Shown in pieces: positions 11,361-20,772 of a stretch of DNA of 64,000 nucleotides (positions are counted from its first letter, which is position 1; the number at the start of each line of letters is the position of its first letter). Source of the DNA: Janthinobacterium saanense (GTDB lineage Bacteria > Pseudomonadota > Gammaproteobacteria > Burkholderiales > Burkholderiaceae_D); assembly GCF_014200675.1 (NCBI RefSeq), contig NZ_JACHCI010000021.1, forward strand, positions 45,717-109,716. Reading direction: 5' to 3'. Under the pieces are notes generated by a model that was not told the origin of the DNA, did not search any database, and saw only the letters and a program-made list of their open reading frames with translations. Both the position numbers and the translations under genes were made by a program.

Positions 11361-11686
11361 GTGTTTATCCAATCTTCTTGAGTTGCATGTTGTTGCATAT
11401 TAAATTCGCTGGCCGCGTTGATGATGCCGACGGCCTGGTCTTGTCGTTTGCCCAGTGATCAAGGCAGTGCCTGCTGATCGCCGCGATAGACGGTGCTGGA
11501 AACGCCGGGCACAGCCGGATGTGGAAGTTTGACGCTATTTTACGCTGGGCTGTTCACTGTTGTAAGACAAGTACGAACAATGGAGCTGATCCGGTATAAT
11601 TAAAGAACGATCGTACTTTTATGCCTGCGCTATCTACAGGCACAGCATGTGGCGACATCCGCGCTACTTTCAAGGCAGGCAAGGCA
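11361..11686. other. Intergenic region between divergent hslO and hydrolase genes
   Basis: This 326-bp gap has no supported gene. A perfect TATAAT at 11595-11600 probably serves the plus-strand hydrolase; its -35 is not recognisable. ACGATCGT at 11608 is an 8-bp palindrome just downstream. Confidence 0.5.
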
Positions 11687-12574
11687 ATGAAAAACATGAA
11701 AACTTCCCGTTCCGAATTCATTTCCATTCGCGGCGCACGCACCCATGTGCGCCATTGGGGCCGCGAAGGCGCGCCTATTTTGTTCATGGTACATGGCTGG
11801 ATGGACGTGGCCGCCTCGTTCCAGTTTGTCGTCGACGAGCTCGCTGGCGACTGGCATGTGATCGCGCCCGACTGGCGTGGTTTCGGCTTGAGCGACTACA
11901 CCCAGTCCGATACCTATTGGTTCCCCGACTATCTGGCTGACCTTGATGCCATGCTGCAACATTACTCGCCGGATGCGCCCGTCAACTTGCTGGGCCACAG
12001 CATGGGCGCCAACGTGGCCGGCCTGTACGCGGGCGTGCGGCCTGAGCGCATCGTGCGTTTCATCAACCTGGAAGGTTTCGGCATGATGGCCACGCGCCCG
12101 TCGCAAGCGCCTGGCCGCTACGCCAGGTGGCTGGACGAATTGCGCGAACCGCCGCAGATGCGCAGCTACCCGAGCCGGCAGGCGGTGGCGGCGCGCCTGC
12201 AAAAGACCAATCCGCGCCTGATCGACGAGCGCGCCGCCTTTTTGGCCGAACACTGGTCGGTGCAGAATGAGGCGGGCGAGTGGGAAATCATGGGCGACCC
12301 GCGCCACAAGCGCGTCAATCCCATGTTGTACCAGGTCGAGGAAGTGATGGCGTGCTGGCGCCGCATCACGGCGCCCGTGCTGTGGGTGGAAGCGGCCGAG
12401 ACAAATATGTGGGAATGGATGGGGCCGAAGGAGCAGGCGCGCATCGAGATCGACCGCCGCCTGGGTTTCCTGCAAGACGTGCGCTGTGAAATGATGATGG
12501 ATGCGGGCCATATGCTGCACCATGACCAGCCAGCCGAACTGGCGCGGCTGGTGGAGCAATTTCTTGCTCAGTAG
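11687..12574 (+). CDS. Alpha/beta hydrolase
   Basis: The 295-residue cytoplasmic protein has the alpha/beta hydrolase fold: VHGWMDVAASFQFVVDEL contains the oxyanion-loop HGW, APDWRGFGLSD is the next conserved strand and turn, GHSMGA holds the nucleophile Ser105, and the catalytic His is in DAGHMLHHDQP near the C-terminus. It resembles the epoxide hydrolase/haloalkane dehalogenase-like branch but the substrate cannot be stated. The start at 11687 (MKNMKTSRSE) is preferred over 11621 because the upstream residues are non-conserved; ATG 11696 is a further option. Confidence 0.88.
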   Translation: MKNMKTSRSEFISIRGARTHVRHWGREGAPILFMVHGWMDVAASFQFVVDELAGDWHVIAPDWRGFGLSDYTQSDTYWFPDYLADLDAMLQHYSPDAPVNLLGHSMGANVAGLYAGVRPERIVRFINLEGFGMMATRPSQAPGRYARWLDELREPPQMRSYPSRQAVAARLQKTNPRLIDERAAFLAEHWSVQNEAGEWEIMGDPRHKRVNPMLYQVEEVMACWRRITAPVLWVEAAETNMWEWMGPKEQARIEIDRRLGFLQDVRCEMMMDAGHMLHHDQPAELARLVEQFLAQ

Positions 12575-12665
12575 CATACTGATCACAGGAGCGCTCTCGT
12601 CTCTGGCAAGCAGCGTACAATGAAAACTTCTTCCATGTTCAGCCCGCGCGCGGTATTGTTTTCAC

Positions 12666-13499
12666 ATGCTTAAAGTCGACCTACATTGCCACTCCAATAT
12701 CTCCGACGGCGTGCTCGCACCGGCCGCCGTGGCGGCGCATGCGCACCAGGCCGGCGTGAATGTGTGGGCGCTGACGGACCATGATGAAGTGTCGGGCACG
12801 GCGGCTGCACGCGCCGCCGCCCTGGACCTGGGCATGCGTTTCGTCGCGGGCGTGGAAATTTCGATTACCTGGGCCGGTCAGACCGTGCACATCGTCGGCT
12901 TGCAGATCGATGAAAACAATCCGGCGCTGCTGCAGGGCTTGCATCAGACGCGTTCCGGGCGAGATGCGCGCGGGCGCGAGATTGCCCGCCAGCTGGACCT
13001 GGCCGGCCTGCCCGGCGCCTATGAAGGCGCGTTGAAATTCGTCGGCAACCCCGATTTGATGTCGCGCACCCATTTCGCGCGTTACATCATGGAAACGGGC
13101 AAGTGTGCGAATATTCCCGAGGTATTCAAAAAATACCTGTCAGAAGGAAAACCCGGTTACGTCGAGCACCGCTGGGCCACTTTGGCGGAAGCGGTGGGCT
13201 GGATACGCGGCGCCGGCGGCCTGGCCGTGATCGCCCATCCGGGCCGCTACCGGTTCAGCGACACGGCGCAGGGCGTGCTGTTTGATGAATTCAAGCAATT
13301 AGGCGGCGTCGCGATCGAAGTCGTCACGGGCAGCCACAGCCCCGACCAGTATGGCGAGTACGCGCGCCTGGCGAACGACTACGGTTTCCTGGCCTCGCGC
13401 GGCAGCGACTTCCATGCACCGGGCGAGTCCCGCGTGGACTTTGCGCAACTGCCACCGCTCCCCGCCAGCGTCACCCCGATCTGGCACGACTGGTTTTAA
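12666..13499 (+). CDS. rnm: PHP-domain 5'-3' exoribonuclease (RNase AM/YciV-like)
   Basis: The 277-residue protein is a stand-alone PHP-fold phosphoesterase. Metal-binding motifs are visible in order: DLHCHSNISDG, LTDHDEVSG, GVEIS, IAHPGRYRFS and GSDFHAPGE. Members of the YciV/TrpH group remove 5' nucleotides, including from rRNA 5' ends and from 3',5'-bisphosphates; that activity is family knowledge and not shown here. It is near yciO-like and protease genes, as seen in several betaproteobacteria. Confidence 0.88.
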   Translation: MLKVDLHCHSNISDGVLAPAAVAAHAHQAGVNVWALTDHDEVSGTAAARAAALDLGMRFVAGVEISITWAGQTVHIVGLQIDENNPALLQGLHQTRSGRDARGREIARQLDLAGLPGAYEGALKFVGNPDLMSRTHFARYIMETGKCANIPEVFKKYLSEGKPGYVEHRWATLAEAVGWIRGAGGLAVIAHPGRYRFSDTAQGVLFDEFKQLGGVAIEVVTGSHSPDQYGEYARLANDYGFLASRGSDFHAPGESRVDFAQLPPLPASVTPIWHDWF

Positions 13500-13502
13500 T
13501 GC

Positions 13503-13534
13503 CTTAAAGAATCTGCTTCGCCACGATTCTTAAG
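13503..13534 (+). terminator. Hairpin after the PHP exonuclease gene
   Basis: CTTAAAGAATC and GATTCTTAAG pair over 10 bp with one bulged base and a 12-nt loop, 4 nt past the stop. A second stem (GCCGCAC/GTGCGGC, 13550-13570) follows. Neither has a T-tract. Confidence 0.4.
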
Positions 13535-13626
13535 GTATTCATAAGACGTGCCGCACTTGAAATGTGCGGCCCCGTACTTATATTTTCACTACTATTGTCT
13601 TGAATATTCATCTGGAGCCATCGCCC

Positions 13627-14514
13627 ATGAAACGTATCGTCCTCTTTGTTGTCACCAATCTGGCTGTGATGCTGGTGTTGTCCATCATCCTCAGTTTGCT
13701 GGGCGTGGGCAATCCTGCGCGGGGCAGTACCTTGAATCTGGGCAGCCTGCTGGTGTTTTCGCTGGTGGTCGGTTTCACGGGTTCGATTTTCTCCTTGCTG
13801 ATCAGCAAACCGGTGGCCAAGTGGAGCACCGGTGCGCGCGTGATCGATAACCCCAGTTCGTCAACCGAATTGTGGCTGGTCAATACGGTGCGCGCCCTGT
13901 CCGAACGGGCCGGCATCGGCATGCCCGAAGTGGCCGTGTACGAGGGCGACGCGAATGCCTTCGCCACCGGCGCGTTCAAGAATTCGGCCCTGGTGGCAGT
14001 ATCCACGGGCTTGTTGGAAAGCATGAACCGCGATGAAGTCGAAGCCGTGCTGGGCCATGAGATCGCCCACGTGGCCAATGGCGACATGGTGACCCTGACC
14101 CTGATACAGGGCGTGGTCAACACCTTCGTGGTGTTCATGGCGCGCGTGGTGGGTTTCTTTGTCGACAATGTGCTGCTGAAAAATAACAACCGCGAAGGTG
14201 GCGGGCGCGGTATCGGTTATTTCGTCACCGTGATGGTGTGCGAAGTGGTGTTCGGCTTGCTCGCTTCCATCATCGTCGCCTGGTTCTCGCGCCAGCGCGA
14301 ATTCCGCGCCGATGCCGGTTCGGCCAAGCTCCTGGGCAGCCCCACGCCGATGATGCACGCACTGGCCCGTTTGGGCGGCGTGCAGCCGGGCGAATTGCCG
14401 CAATCGATGCAGGCGCTGGGCATCAGCGGCGGCAATAGCGGCTGGGGCGCGCTGTTTGCCACCCATCCGCCGATCGAGCAACGCATCGCCGCCTTGCGCG
14501 GCGTACAATCATGA
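13627..14514 (+). CDS. htpX: Membrane zinc protease HtpX
   Basis: HtpX degrades damaged inner-membrane proteins. The 295-residue product has two N-terminal membrane segments ([19 protein letters not shown] and [19 protein letters not shown]), the zinc site H144-E145-x-x-H148 in [11 protein letters not shown], two more membrane segments around residues 155-225, and the third ligand region [12 protein letters not shown]. The start at 13627 follows a GGAG; the longer frame to 13564 is not conserved. No regulator is visible nearby. Confidence 0.96.
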   Translation: MKRIVLFVVTNLAVMLVLSIILSLLGVGNPARGSTLNLGSLLVFSLVVGFTGSIFSLLISKPVAKWSTGARVIDNPSSSTELWLVNTVRALSERAGIGMPEVAVYEGDANAFATGAFKNSALVAVSTGLLESMNRDEVEAVLGHEIAHVANGDMVTLTLIQGVVNTFVVFMARVVGFFVDNVLLKNNNREGGGRGIGYFVTVMVCEVVFGLLASIIVAWFSRQREFRADAGSAKLLGSPTPMMHALARLGGVQPGELPQSMQALGISGGNSGWGALFATHPPIEQRIAALRGVQS

Positions 14515-14551
14515 CGTTTTTCACCAGCTGGCCAGCCAGAACTTAGAGACC

Positions 14552-15175
14552 ATGAGTCAATTTTTTCAGATACACCCCGACAATCCGCAATTGCGCCTGA
14601 TCAAGCAAGCGGCGCAGATCATCCAGTCCGGCGGCGTGGTGGCCTTGCCCACCGATTCCTGCTACGCGCTGGTGTGCCAGCTCGACGACAAGGGCGCCGT
14701 CGAGCGCCTGCGGCGCATCCGGGGTGTGGATGAAAAGCATCACCTGACCTTGCTGTGCCGCGATTTGAGCGAGCTGGGCGTGTATGCCCGCGTCGATAAC
14801 CGCCAGTTCCGCTTGCTCAAGGCGGCCACGCCGGGCGCTTATACCTTCATACTGGAAGCGACCAAGGAAGTGCCGCGCCGCCTCAGCCACCCGTCGCGCA
14901 AGACCATCGGCTTGCGCGTGCCGCAGCACCGCATCGTGCAGTGCTTGCTGGAAGAGCTGGGCCAGCCGCTGCTGGGCGCTACCCTGACCCTGCCCGGCGA
15001 TGAAGAAAGCCTGACCGATGCGGACACCATCCGCGAACGCCTGGAAAAACTGGTCGACCTGATCATCGATGGCGGCGTGTGCGCGCATGGTCCCAGCACG
15101 GTGATCGACCTGACGGGCGCCGAGCCGGAAGTGGTGCGCGTGGGCCGCGGCGACCCGGCTGCGCTGGGCTTGTAA
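14552..15175 (+). CDS. YciO/Sua5-type L-threonylcarbamoyladenylate synthase homologue
   Basis: The 207-residue protein has the YrdC/Sua5/YciO fold: GGVVALPTDSCYALVC near the N-terminus, KHHLTLLCRDLSEL, YTFILEATKEVPRR, and TIGLRVPQH. TsaC/Sua5 make threonylcarbamoyl-AMP for tRNA t6A; the 206-residue YciO paralogues lack or have weak activity in this reaction. Length and sequence order fit YciO better than TsaC. It begins 37 nt after htpX. Confidence 0.85.
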   Translation: MSQFFQIHPDNPQLRLIKQAAQIIQSGGVVALPTDSCYALVCQLDDKGAVERLRRIRGVDEKHHLTLLCRDLSELGVYARVDNRQFRLLKAATPGAYTFILEATKEVPRRLSHPSRKTIGLRVPQHRIVQCLLEELGQPLLGATLTLPGDEESLTDADTIRERLEKLVDLIIDGGVCAHGPSTVIDLTGAEPEVVRVGRGDPAALGL

Positions 15176-15256
15176 GGGCGGCTGGCCCGGCTTGCTGTCT
15201 GTGGTCTTCATGACAGCATAAGAAAGGCGCCGGGCCGCTCTGGTAGAATCGCGGTC

Positions 15257-15937
15257 ATGAGCAATTTCAACGAGATAGTCCAGACCATCGCGGTCTACCT
15301 GATACCGGTTCTTTTTGCGATCTCCCTGCATGAAGCCGCGCATGGTTATGTGGCCCGGTATTTTGGCGATCCCACGGCGTCCAATGAAGGGCGGCTGAGC
15401 CTCAATCCCATCCGGCATATCGATCCCTTCGGCACGATCCTCTTGCCGCTGCTGCTGTATTTCACGATACAAGTGCCGTTCGGTTATGCCCGGCCGGTGC
15501 CAGTCGATTTCAACCGCCTGCGCAATCCCAAAAAACAGATGGCCTGGGTGGCCGCTGCGGGCCCGGCGGCCAATCTGGTCATGGCGCTGGCCTGGATGGT
15601 TGCTTTCATCGTGCTGGCGGACAAGGTGTCGGCCTCGCCCTTGCAGGCGTATCTGCTGGAAGTGACCCAGGCCGGCGTGCTGGTCAATGCAGTGATGTGC
15701 GTGTTTAACCTGATCCCCGTGCCGCCGCTCGATGGCGGCCGTATCGTCACCGGCCTGTTGCCGCTGGAATTGTCGAAACAATATGCGCGGCTCGACCGGT
15801 ATACGCCGTTTATCTTCGTCGGACTGATACTGCTCAGTTATACCGGCGTGCTTGGTAAATTTTTGCCGGGCATCGTGCAGGTCGTCATCCAGGGTGTGTA
15901 TGCGCTGACGTTGCCGCTGCGAATGCTGCTGGCTTGA
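15257..15937 (+). CDS. Site-2 (M50) membrane metalloprotease
   Basis: The 226-residue protein has about five membrane segments, the zinc motif H25-E26-x-x-H29 in the first (ISLHEAAHGYVARYFG) and the third-ligand motif NLIPVPPLDGGRIV. This is the short, PDZ-free S2P subfamily. The ATG lies 9 nt after a TAGAAT box at 15243-15248, so the mRNA may have almost no leader. Its cleavage substrate is unknown. Confidence 0.92.
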   Translation: MSNFNEIVQTIAVYLIPVLFAISLHEAAHGYVARYFGDPTASNEGRLSLNPIRHIDPFGTILLPLLLYFTIQVPFGYARPVPVDFNRLRNPKKQMAWVAAAGPAANLVMALAWMVAFIVLADKVSASPLQAYLLEVTQAGVLVNAVMCVFNLIPVPPLDGGRIVTGLLPLELSKQYARLDRYTPFIFVGLILLSYTGVLGKFLPGIVQVVIQGVYALTLPLRMLLA

Positions 15938-15982
15938 GGCCAGGCAAATTGAGCGACAAGCAAATTAAATGATGGAATATGA

Positions 15983-16564
15983 ATGCAAGCAATAAAACAA
16001 GTAGAGCCGTTAGTAGAGAGTGAAACAATTTCAGCCTGGGTGCGCCGTTGGGCGCCTTTGATCCCCGGTGGCGAAGTGCTGGACCTGGCCTGTGGCAACG
16101 GCCGCCATGCGCGCCACCTGGTCAGCCTGGGCCACCCGGTGATCGCGCTCGACCATGATCCCGAAATGCTGGAACAGGCGGCAGGCACGGGCATCGTTAC
16201 CTCGCTGGTGGATCTGGAAGCGCCGGGCGCCGTCTGGCCCTTTGCGGCCGGCCGCTTTGCCGGCATCGTGGTGACGAATTATCTGCATCGCCCTTTGATC
16301 GAATCGCTGGTGGCCAGCCTGGCGCCCGATGGCCTGCTGGTCTACGAAACTTTTTCTGAAGGCAATGAGCAATTCGGCAAGCCATCGAATCCGAAATTCC
16401 TGCTCAAGGAAGGCGAAATGCTGACCTGGGCCGCGCAGCAGGGCTTGCGCGTGGTGGCCTATGAAGAGGGAAGGGTAGAGCAGCCAAAAGCTGCTCTGGT
16501 GCAACGAATTTGTGCTGTTCGGCCGGATTTTCCACGGTTGGCGGCCCTGTTGCCACCGTTTTGA
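15983..16564 (+). CDS. Class I SAM-dependent methyltransferase
   Basis: The 193-residue protein carries motif I (EVLDLACGNGRHARHL), the acidic end of beta2 (VIALDHDPEML) and later motif GIVVTNYLHRPL, which is the TehB-like class I methyltransferase pattern. It should methylate a small molecule, but the acceptor is unknown. It starts 45 nt after the M50 protease gene. Confidence 0.88.
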   Translation: MQAIKQVEPLVESETISAWVRRWAPLIPGGEVLDLACGNGRHARHLVSLGHPVIALDHDPEMLEQAAGTGIVTSLVDLEAPGAVWPFAAGRFAGIVVTNYLHRPLIESLVASLAPDGLLVYETFSEGNEQFGKPSNPKFLLKEGEMLTWAAQQGLRVVAYEEGRVEQPKAALVQRICAVRPDFPRLAALLPPF

Positions 16565-16648
16565 GCGGCGTTTCTACTGCAGAATGCACCACAGGCGCGG
16601 GCTATCCGCTACAATCGTTGTTTTATTTATCGGCGCTATAAAATTACT

Positions 16649-17527
16649 ATGATCAAGGGCAGCATTGTAGCAATCGTCACCCCGATGCACGCAGATGGCA
16701 GTCTGGACATTCCAGGCCTGCGCAAGCTGATCGACTGGCATATCGCCGAGGGGACGGATGGCATCGTCATCGTGGGCACCACGGGCGAATCGGCAACAGT
16801 GAGCGTGGAAGAGCACTGCGAACTGATCAAGCTGACCGTCGAACATGCCAAGGGACGCATTCCTATCATCGCCGGCGCCGGTGGCAATTCCACAGCCGAA
16901 GCCATCAAACTGACGCGCTACGCCAAAGAAGCGGGCGCCGATGCTGTCTTGCAAGTGGTTCCGTACTACAACCGTCCTACCCAGGAAGGCATGTACCAGC
17001 ACTTCAAGGCCATCGCCGAAGCCGTCGAGATTCCTGTGATCCTGTACAACGTACCTGGCCGCACCGTTGCCGACATGAGCAACGAGACCATCGTGCGCCT
17101 GTCGGCGGTTGCCAATATCGTTGGCGTGAAAGACGCGACCGGCAATATCGGCCGTGGCATTGATTTGCTGCGCCTGGTGCCAGCCGATTTCGCCGTCTAC
17201 TCGGGCGACGATCCGACCGCCATGGCGCTGATGTTCTGCGGTGGCCACGGTAATATTTCCGTGACCGCCAACGTCGCGCCGCGCGCCATGCACGAACTGT
17301 GCGTGGCCGCCATGGCTGGCGAACGTGCCAAGGCCATCGCCATCAATAACAAGGTATTTCCGCTGCATCAGAAATTGTTTGTCGAGCCTAATCCAGTGCC
17401 TGTCAAATGGGCGCTGGCGGAAATGGGCATGATGCCCGCCGGCATACGCTTGCCTTTGGTACCGCTGGCTGAAAATTGCCATGCCACGGTACGCGAAGCC
17501 TTGCGCGACGCCGGTGTCTTATCTTAA
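16649..17527 (+). CDS. dapA: 4-hydroxy-tetrahydrodipicolinate synthase
   Basis: DapA condenses pyruvate with aspartate semialdehyde, the first committed step to lysine and meso-diaminopimelate for peptidoglycan. The 292-residue TIM-barrel has the [10 protein letters not shown] substrate loop, Tyr133 in LYNVPGR and the Schiff-base Lys161 in GVKDATGN, matching the family's usual numbering. It is followed by bamC 68 nt downstream, the conserved dapA-bamC order. Confidence 0.97.
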   Translation: MIKGSIVAIVTPMHADGSLDIPGLRKLIDWHIAEGTDGIVIVGTTGESATVSVEEHCELIKLTVEHAKGRIPIIAGAGGNSTAEAIKLTRYAKEAGADAVLQVVPYYNRPTQEGMYQHFKAIAEAVEIPVILYNVPGRTVADMSNETIVRLSAVANIVGVKDATGNIGRGIDLLRLVPADFAVYSGDDPTAMALMFCGGHGNISVTANVAPRAMHELCVAAMAGERAKAIAINNKVFPLHQKLFVEPNPVPVKWALAEMGMMPAGIRLPLVPLAENCHATVREALRDAGVLS

Positions 17528-17595
17528 GCCCTGACTAGCACAGTCCGGACCTTCCCTGATTTCAGCTGCCTCTTAGCTTCTTATCCAGTAACGAC

Positions 17596-18783
17596 ATGAC
17601 TAATAGCAAGAAAACCAACCCGGCACCTGCCACCATCGCCGTTCGCGGCCTCGTCATTGGCGCCGTCGCAGCCAGCCTCGCCGGCTGTGGCATGATCAGT
17701 TCGGTGGTCGGTGGCGACAAGGTCGACTACAAGTCGGTCAAGAAAGCCAGCACCCTGGACGTGCCACCCGATCTGACCCAATTGCAGCAAGACAACCGCT
17801 ACGCTTTGCCAGATTCAAAAAATGGCATCGCTACGGCATCGGGCTACAACGCGCAGCGTAATGCCACGGCAGGCGCACCGGTCGCCACCAGCGCCACCGG
17901 CGGCGCGGTCGACGTGGTGCCCGTTGCGGCAGGTGGCGTCAAGGTCGAACGTGCAGGCAACCAGCGCTGGCTGGTGGTCAAGCAGTCGCCTGAAGTGCTG
18001 TGGCCGCAACTGAAGCAATTCTGGGAAGATTCCGGTTTCAATCTCGCCATCGATGAGCCGACCGCCGGCATCATGGAAACCGAGTGGAATGAAAACCGCG
18101 CCAAGCTGCCGCAAGACATCATTCGCAACACCATCGGCAAGGTCTTCGACTCCCTGTATTCGACGGGCGAGAAAGACAAGTACCGTACCCGCCTGGAGCG
18201 CCTGCCGGACGGCTCGACCGAAATCTACATCAGCCACCGTGGCGTGGAAGAGGTCTTGACGGGCCGCGACAAGGAAACCACCACCTGGACCGCGCGTCCT
18301 AACGATCCGGGCCTGGAAGCGCAATTTCTGGCCAAGCTGATGATACGCCTGGGCGCCGCCACCGATGACGCGCAAGCCAAGACGGCCGTCGATTCGGCCA
18401 TCGTCCAGCCGCTGCACGCCAAGCTGGTGGGCGAGGGTGTCACGCACGCCATCGAAGTCGATGAAGGTTTCGACCGCGCCTGGCGCCGTGTCGGCCTGGC
18501 GCTGGACCGCGTCGGCTTCACCGTGGAAGACCGCGACCGCACGCAAGGCACATATTTCGTGCGCTACGTCGATCCGGATGCAGTCAAGCCAGAAGGTTTC
18601 TTCACGAAGCTGTTCAGCTGGGGTTCGTCCGACAAGGACAAGGAAGCGCAGCGCTACCGCGTGGCGGTCAAGGCCGGCAATGGTTCGACCAGCCTGGTCA
18701 GCATTCTGAGCAACGAAGGCAAGCCAGATACCACGCCAGTGGCCGGCAAGATCCTGGGCTTGCTGAACGATCAGCTGAAATAA
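17596..18783 (+). CDS. bamC: Outer-membrane assembly lipoprotein BamC
   Basis: BamC is the lipoprotein of the BAM complex that binds BamD. The 395-residue precursor has a signal peptide ending in the lipobox SLAGC with acylated Cys31. The unstructured N-terminal segment that contacts BamD follows (DYKSVKKASTLDVPPDLTQL), then two helix-grip domains (about residues 125-240 and 280-395). It sits in the typical dapA-bamC arrangement and ends at a strong terminator. Confidence 0.93.
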   Translation: MTNSKKTNPAPATIAVRGLVIGAVAASLAGCGMISSVVGGDKVDYKSVKKASTLDVPPDLTQLQQDNRYALPDSKNGIATASGYNAQRNATAGAPVATSATGGAVDVVPVAAGGVKVERAGNQRWLVVKQSPEVLWPQLKQFWEDSGFNLAIDEPTAGIMETEWNENRAKLPQDIIRNTIGKVFDSLYSTGEKDKYRTRLERLPDGSTEIYISHRGVEEVLTGRDKETTTWTARPNDPGLEAQFLAKLMIRLGAATDDAQAKTAVDSAIVQPLHAKLVGEGVTHAIEVDEGFDRAWRRVGLALDRVGFTVEDRDRTQGTYFVRYVDPDAVKPEGFFTKLFSWGSSDKDKEAQRYRVAVKAGNGSTSLVSILSNEGKPDTTPVAGKILGLLNDQLK

Positions 18784-18812
18784 GCACGGCGGCAGGCATA
18801 AAGCCTGCTGAT

Positions 18813-18849
18813 AAAAAAAGGCTGGCTCCTTGCGGAAGCCAGCCTTTTT
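18813..18849 (+). terminator. Bidirectional terminator after bamC
   Basis: AAAAAAAGGCTGGCT and AGCCAGCCTTTTTT form a long stem with a 9-nt loop and T-runs on both strands, so it works for bamC and possibly the opposite direction. Confidence 0.9.
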
Positions 18850-18909
18850 TATTGCCTGCGCTATTTATTAGCGGCTCTGCTTAAAGAGCATAAAAGGTGC
18901 GGGCATAAA

Positions 18910-18933
18910 AAAACCGGCCCGAAGGCCGGTTTT
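18910..18933 (-). terminator. UUCG-tetraloop terminator of the Ala-rich lipoprotein gene
   Basis: On the minus strand AAAACCGGCC, a TTCG loop and GGCCGGTTTT are followed by further T, 19 bp past the stop at 18952. This is a textbook stable terminator. Confidence 0.88.
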
Positions 18934-18951
18934 CTTTGAAGCAGGGTGCTA

Positions 18952-19203
18952 TTACTTAGCAGCCGATGCAGCGGTCGAAGCAGCAGCAGCAGCGTCCGAA
19001 GCAGCCGAAGCAGCGCTCGAAGCAGCAGCAGCAGCGTCGGTAGCGGCCGAAGCAGCAGCGTCAGCAGCTGGAGCTGGAGCAGCTTCTGCTGGAGCTGGTG
19101 CTGGGGTTTCAACTACTGGTGCTGGTGCAGGAGCTTCTTCTTTTTTGCTGCAAGCGGCCAGAGCAACAACCATCAGGGAGGCGATCAGCAGGGATTTTTT
19201 CAT
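18952..19203 (-). CDS. Alanine-rich small lipoprotein
   Basis: The 83-residue precursor has a lipoprotein signal (MKKSLLIASLMVVALAAC, acylated Cys18). The mature part is low complexity: SKKEE, then alternating Ala-Pro, then Ala/Ser/Asp repeats to the C-terminus (AADAAASAATD-like units). Such Ala-rich lipoproteins are common in Oxalobacteraceae and could form helices in the envelope, in the manner of Lpp, but no function is known. It is a single gene, with a TATAAT 142 bp upstream and a strong UUCG terminator, so it is probably highly expressed. The 135-nt leader contains palindromes. Confidence 0.85.
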   Translation of the reverse strand: MKKSLLIASLMVVALAACSKKEEAPAPAPVVETPAPAPAEAAPAPAADAAASAATDAAAAASSAASAASDAAAAASTAASAAK

Positions 19204-19251
19204 TTGTTTTCCTTAATTATTTCAAAAAATAAATCAACATTGTTGCGATGA

Positions 19252-19269
19252 ATAATTACCGGTAATTAT
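19252..19269. repeat. Perfect 18-bp palindrome in the lipoprotein leader
   Basis: ATAATTACCGGTAATTAT is self-complementary. If the minus-strand TATAAT at 19350-19345 is the promoter, this lies in the transcribed 5' leader, 50-65 nt before the start codon. Confidence 0.75.
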
Positions 19270-19344
19270 CGCTCGTTAGGTCGTCTTCGAAGGCTTTTCG
19301 TACCAGGTGGTGCCTGCCAGACAACGGAAACTTCCTAACCGAAT

Positions 19345-19350
19345 ATTATA
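19345..19350 (-). promoter_or_regulatory. -10 box of the Ala-rich lipoprotein gene
   Basis: The minus strand reads TATAAT, with TTGCGA 15 bp upstream as a short-spaced -35 candidate. The start site would be near 19338, giving a 135-nt leader. Confidence 0.5.
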
Positions 19351-19557
19351 GCGATTTTTGGTGCGTCGCAATAGCAGCAAGAGGCAAATCCGCAACTATT
19401 TTGTGATAACGCAATAATTAGCAAAGCAAATTGCAAGCAAGTGTAAGTGTTTTGCGTAAGCGCCACAAAACGATATAAAAATATTATGTTTTATTGCGCT
19501 AACGCAGAAACATAAATACCTGCTGCGTGTAGCGCCACTTTTATTGCAACGCAGCTA

Positions 19558-20679
19558 TCAGGCCAGTTCGATCCAGCCATCCTGATACCAGGTGTACAAA
19601 GCGTCCATCACGTCATCAGAGGCTTGCGCCACGGCCGCGCCAGCTAGCGCACGGTCATTGGCCAAGGTCTCCAGCGCCGTTTTATCGGCCCGGCCGATGG
19701 CGAACGATTCGCCATTGATGAAGACATTCTTGCCACGATACAGCATCAAGGTCTTACGTGACAACACGACACCTTTTTTGTGTGCGGCATCCGTGAAGCG
19801 GCCTACCGTCAGTGGTTTGGACAGCGGCGTGAAAAACACATTGTGTTTTGGTTCGGATAGGTGTTCCCCCAGGAAAATGGTCACATCTTCTTCCGTGAAG
19901 CGCACTTTGTTCAGCTCTTCCGTGATGGTGCTGAGCATCTCGCGCGGGATTTCCGCCGGCTTGGCCGAGGCTTTCAACTCAGGATCTGCATAGCGGCCCG
20001 GCAAGTCGATCGAGTCGGCCATGAATTGCAAAAAGGCTTCACCCAGCTCCTGGAACGACGGCGAGCGGAAACCGATCGAATAGGTCTGGCAGTCGCCAAT
20101 GGCCACGCCGTCGTGCGCGTAGTGGGGCGGCAGATACAGCATGTCGCCCGGTTCGAGCGTGAATTCTTCGTCCGGCGTGAAATTGCTGAGGATTTTCAAG
20201 GGCAGGCCGTCGATCAGGCTCAGGTCTTTCTGCGCGCTGATGCGCCAGTGGCGCTTGCCCTGGCCTTGCAGCAGGAATACATCGTAGGAATCGAAATGCG
20301 GGCCCACGCCGCCGCCATCGGTGGCAAAACTGACCATCAGGTCGTCGAGGCGCGCATCCGGCAGGAAACGGAACTGGCGCAGCAGTGCATCGGCTTGTGC
20401 ATTGTGCAGGTTGGCGCCCTGCACCAGCAGGGTCCATTCCTTCTGTTTCGGTGAGGGCAGGCTGGTCAATGGACCTTGCTGCATGGACCAGTGGCCATCC
20501 ACATGGCTGACCAGGCGCGATTCGACATGGTCGAGCTTGGCCAGTTCAGCCATGGCCTTGAAGTCCAGCAGGGGCTTGAAGCCAGGCACGGCCTGACGGA
20601 TCAGCAGGGGTTTTTTATGCCAGTAGTCGCGCAGGAATTGCGCTGGCGTGATGTCGCCGAGGAGAGTTAATGTTTTCAT
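19558..20679 (-). CDS. roxA: Ribosomal protein uL16 arginine hydroxylase (RoxA-like cupin)
   Basis: The 373-residue JmjC-type Fe(II)/2-oxoglutarate oxygenase hydroxylates an arginine of ribosomal protein uL16 in characterised homologues (YcfD). The core has HxD in GPHFDSYDVFLLQGQGKRHW and the distal His in LYLPPHYAHDG; the N-terminal FLRDYWHKKPLLIRQA is diagnostic of the family. The C-terminal third is the dimerisation and winged-helix part. The start at 20679 (MKTLTLLGDI) is favoured over 20724. The gene is divergent from slyD across about 90 bp. Confidence 0.93.
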   Translation of the reverse strand: MKTLTLLGDITPAQFLRDYWHKKPLLIRQAVPGFKPLLDFKAMAELAKLDHVESRLVSHVDGHWSMQQGPLTSLPSPKQKEWTLLVQGANLHNAQADALLRQFRFLPDARLDDLMVSFATDGGGVGPHFDSYDVFLLQGQGKRHWRISAQKDLSLIDGLPLKILSNFTPDEEFTLEPGDMLYLPPHYAHDGVAIGDCQTYSIGFRSPSFQELGEAFLQFMADSIDLPGRYADPELKASAKPAEIPREMLSTITEELNKVRFTEEDVTIFLGEHLSEPKHNVFFTPLSKPLTVGRFTDAAHKKGVVLSRKTLMLYRGKNVFINGESFAIGRADKTALETLANDRALAGAAVAQASDDVMDALYTWYQDGWIELA

Positions 20680-20736
20680 GCGCCCATTATAACAACCGCA
20701 AATGCAGGAATGCGCTCGCCGCATGCGTCGGAAAGG

Positions 20737-20742
20737 TATAAT
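20737..20742 (+). promoter_or_regulatory. -10 box of slyD promoter
   Basis: TATAAT lies 31 bp before the slyD ATG; the -35 is not clear. Confidence 0.5.
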
Positions 20743-20772
20743 TTGCCAGCTTATACAATGAAAGGAAGCATA

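Larger units (their letters stand above)
19204..19557. other. AT-rich region with leader and imperfect inverted repeat
   Basis: No gene is seen in this 354-bp gap. On the minus strand it holds a promoter -10 (TATAAT, 19350-19345) for the Ala-rich lipoprotein and an 18-bp perfect palindrome. A 19-nt imperfect inverted repeat lies at 19453-19471 and 19488-19506 (15 of 19 pairs), just past the stop of the uL16 hydroxylase gene. Confidence 0.6.
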
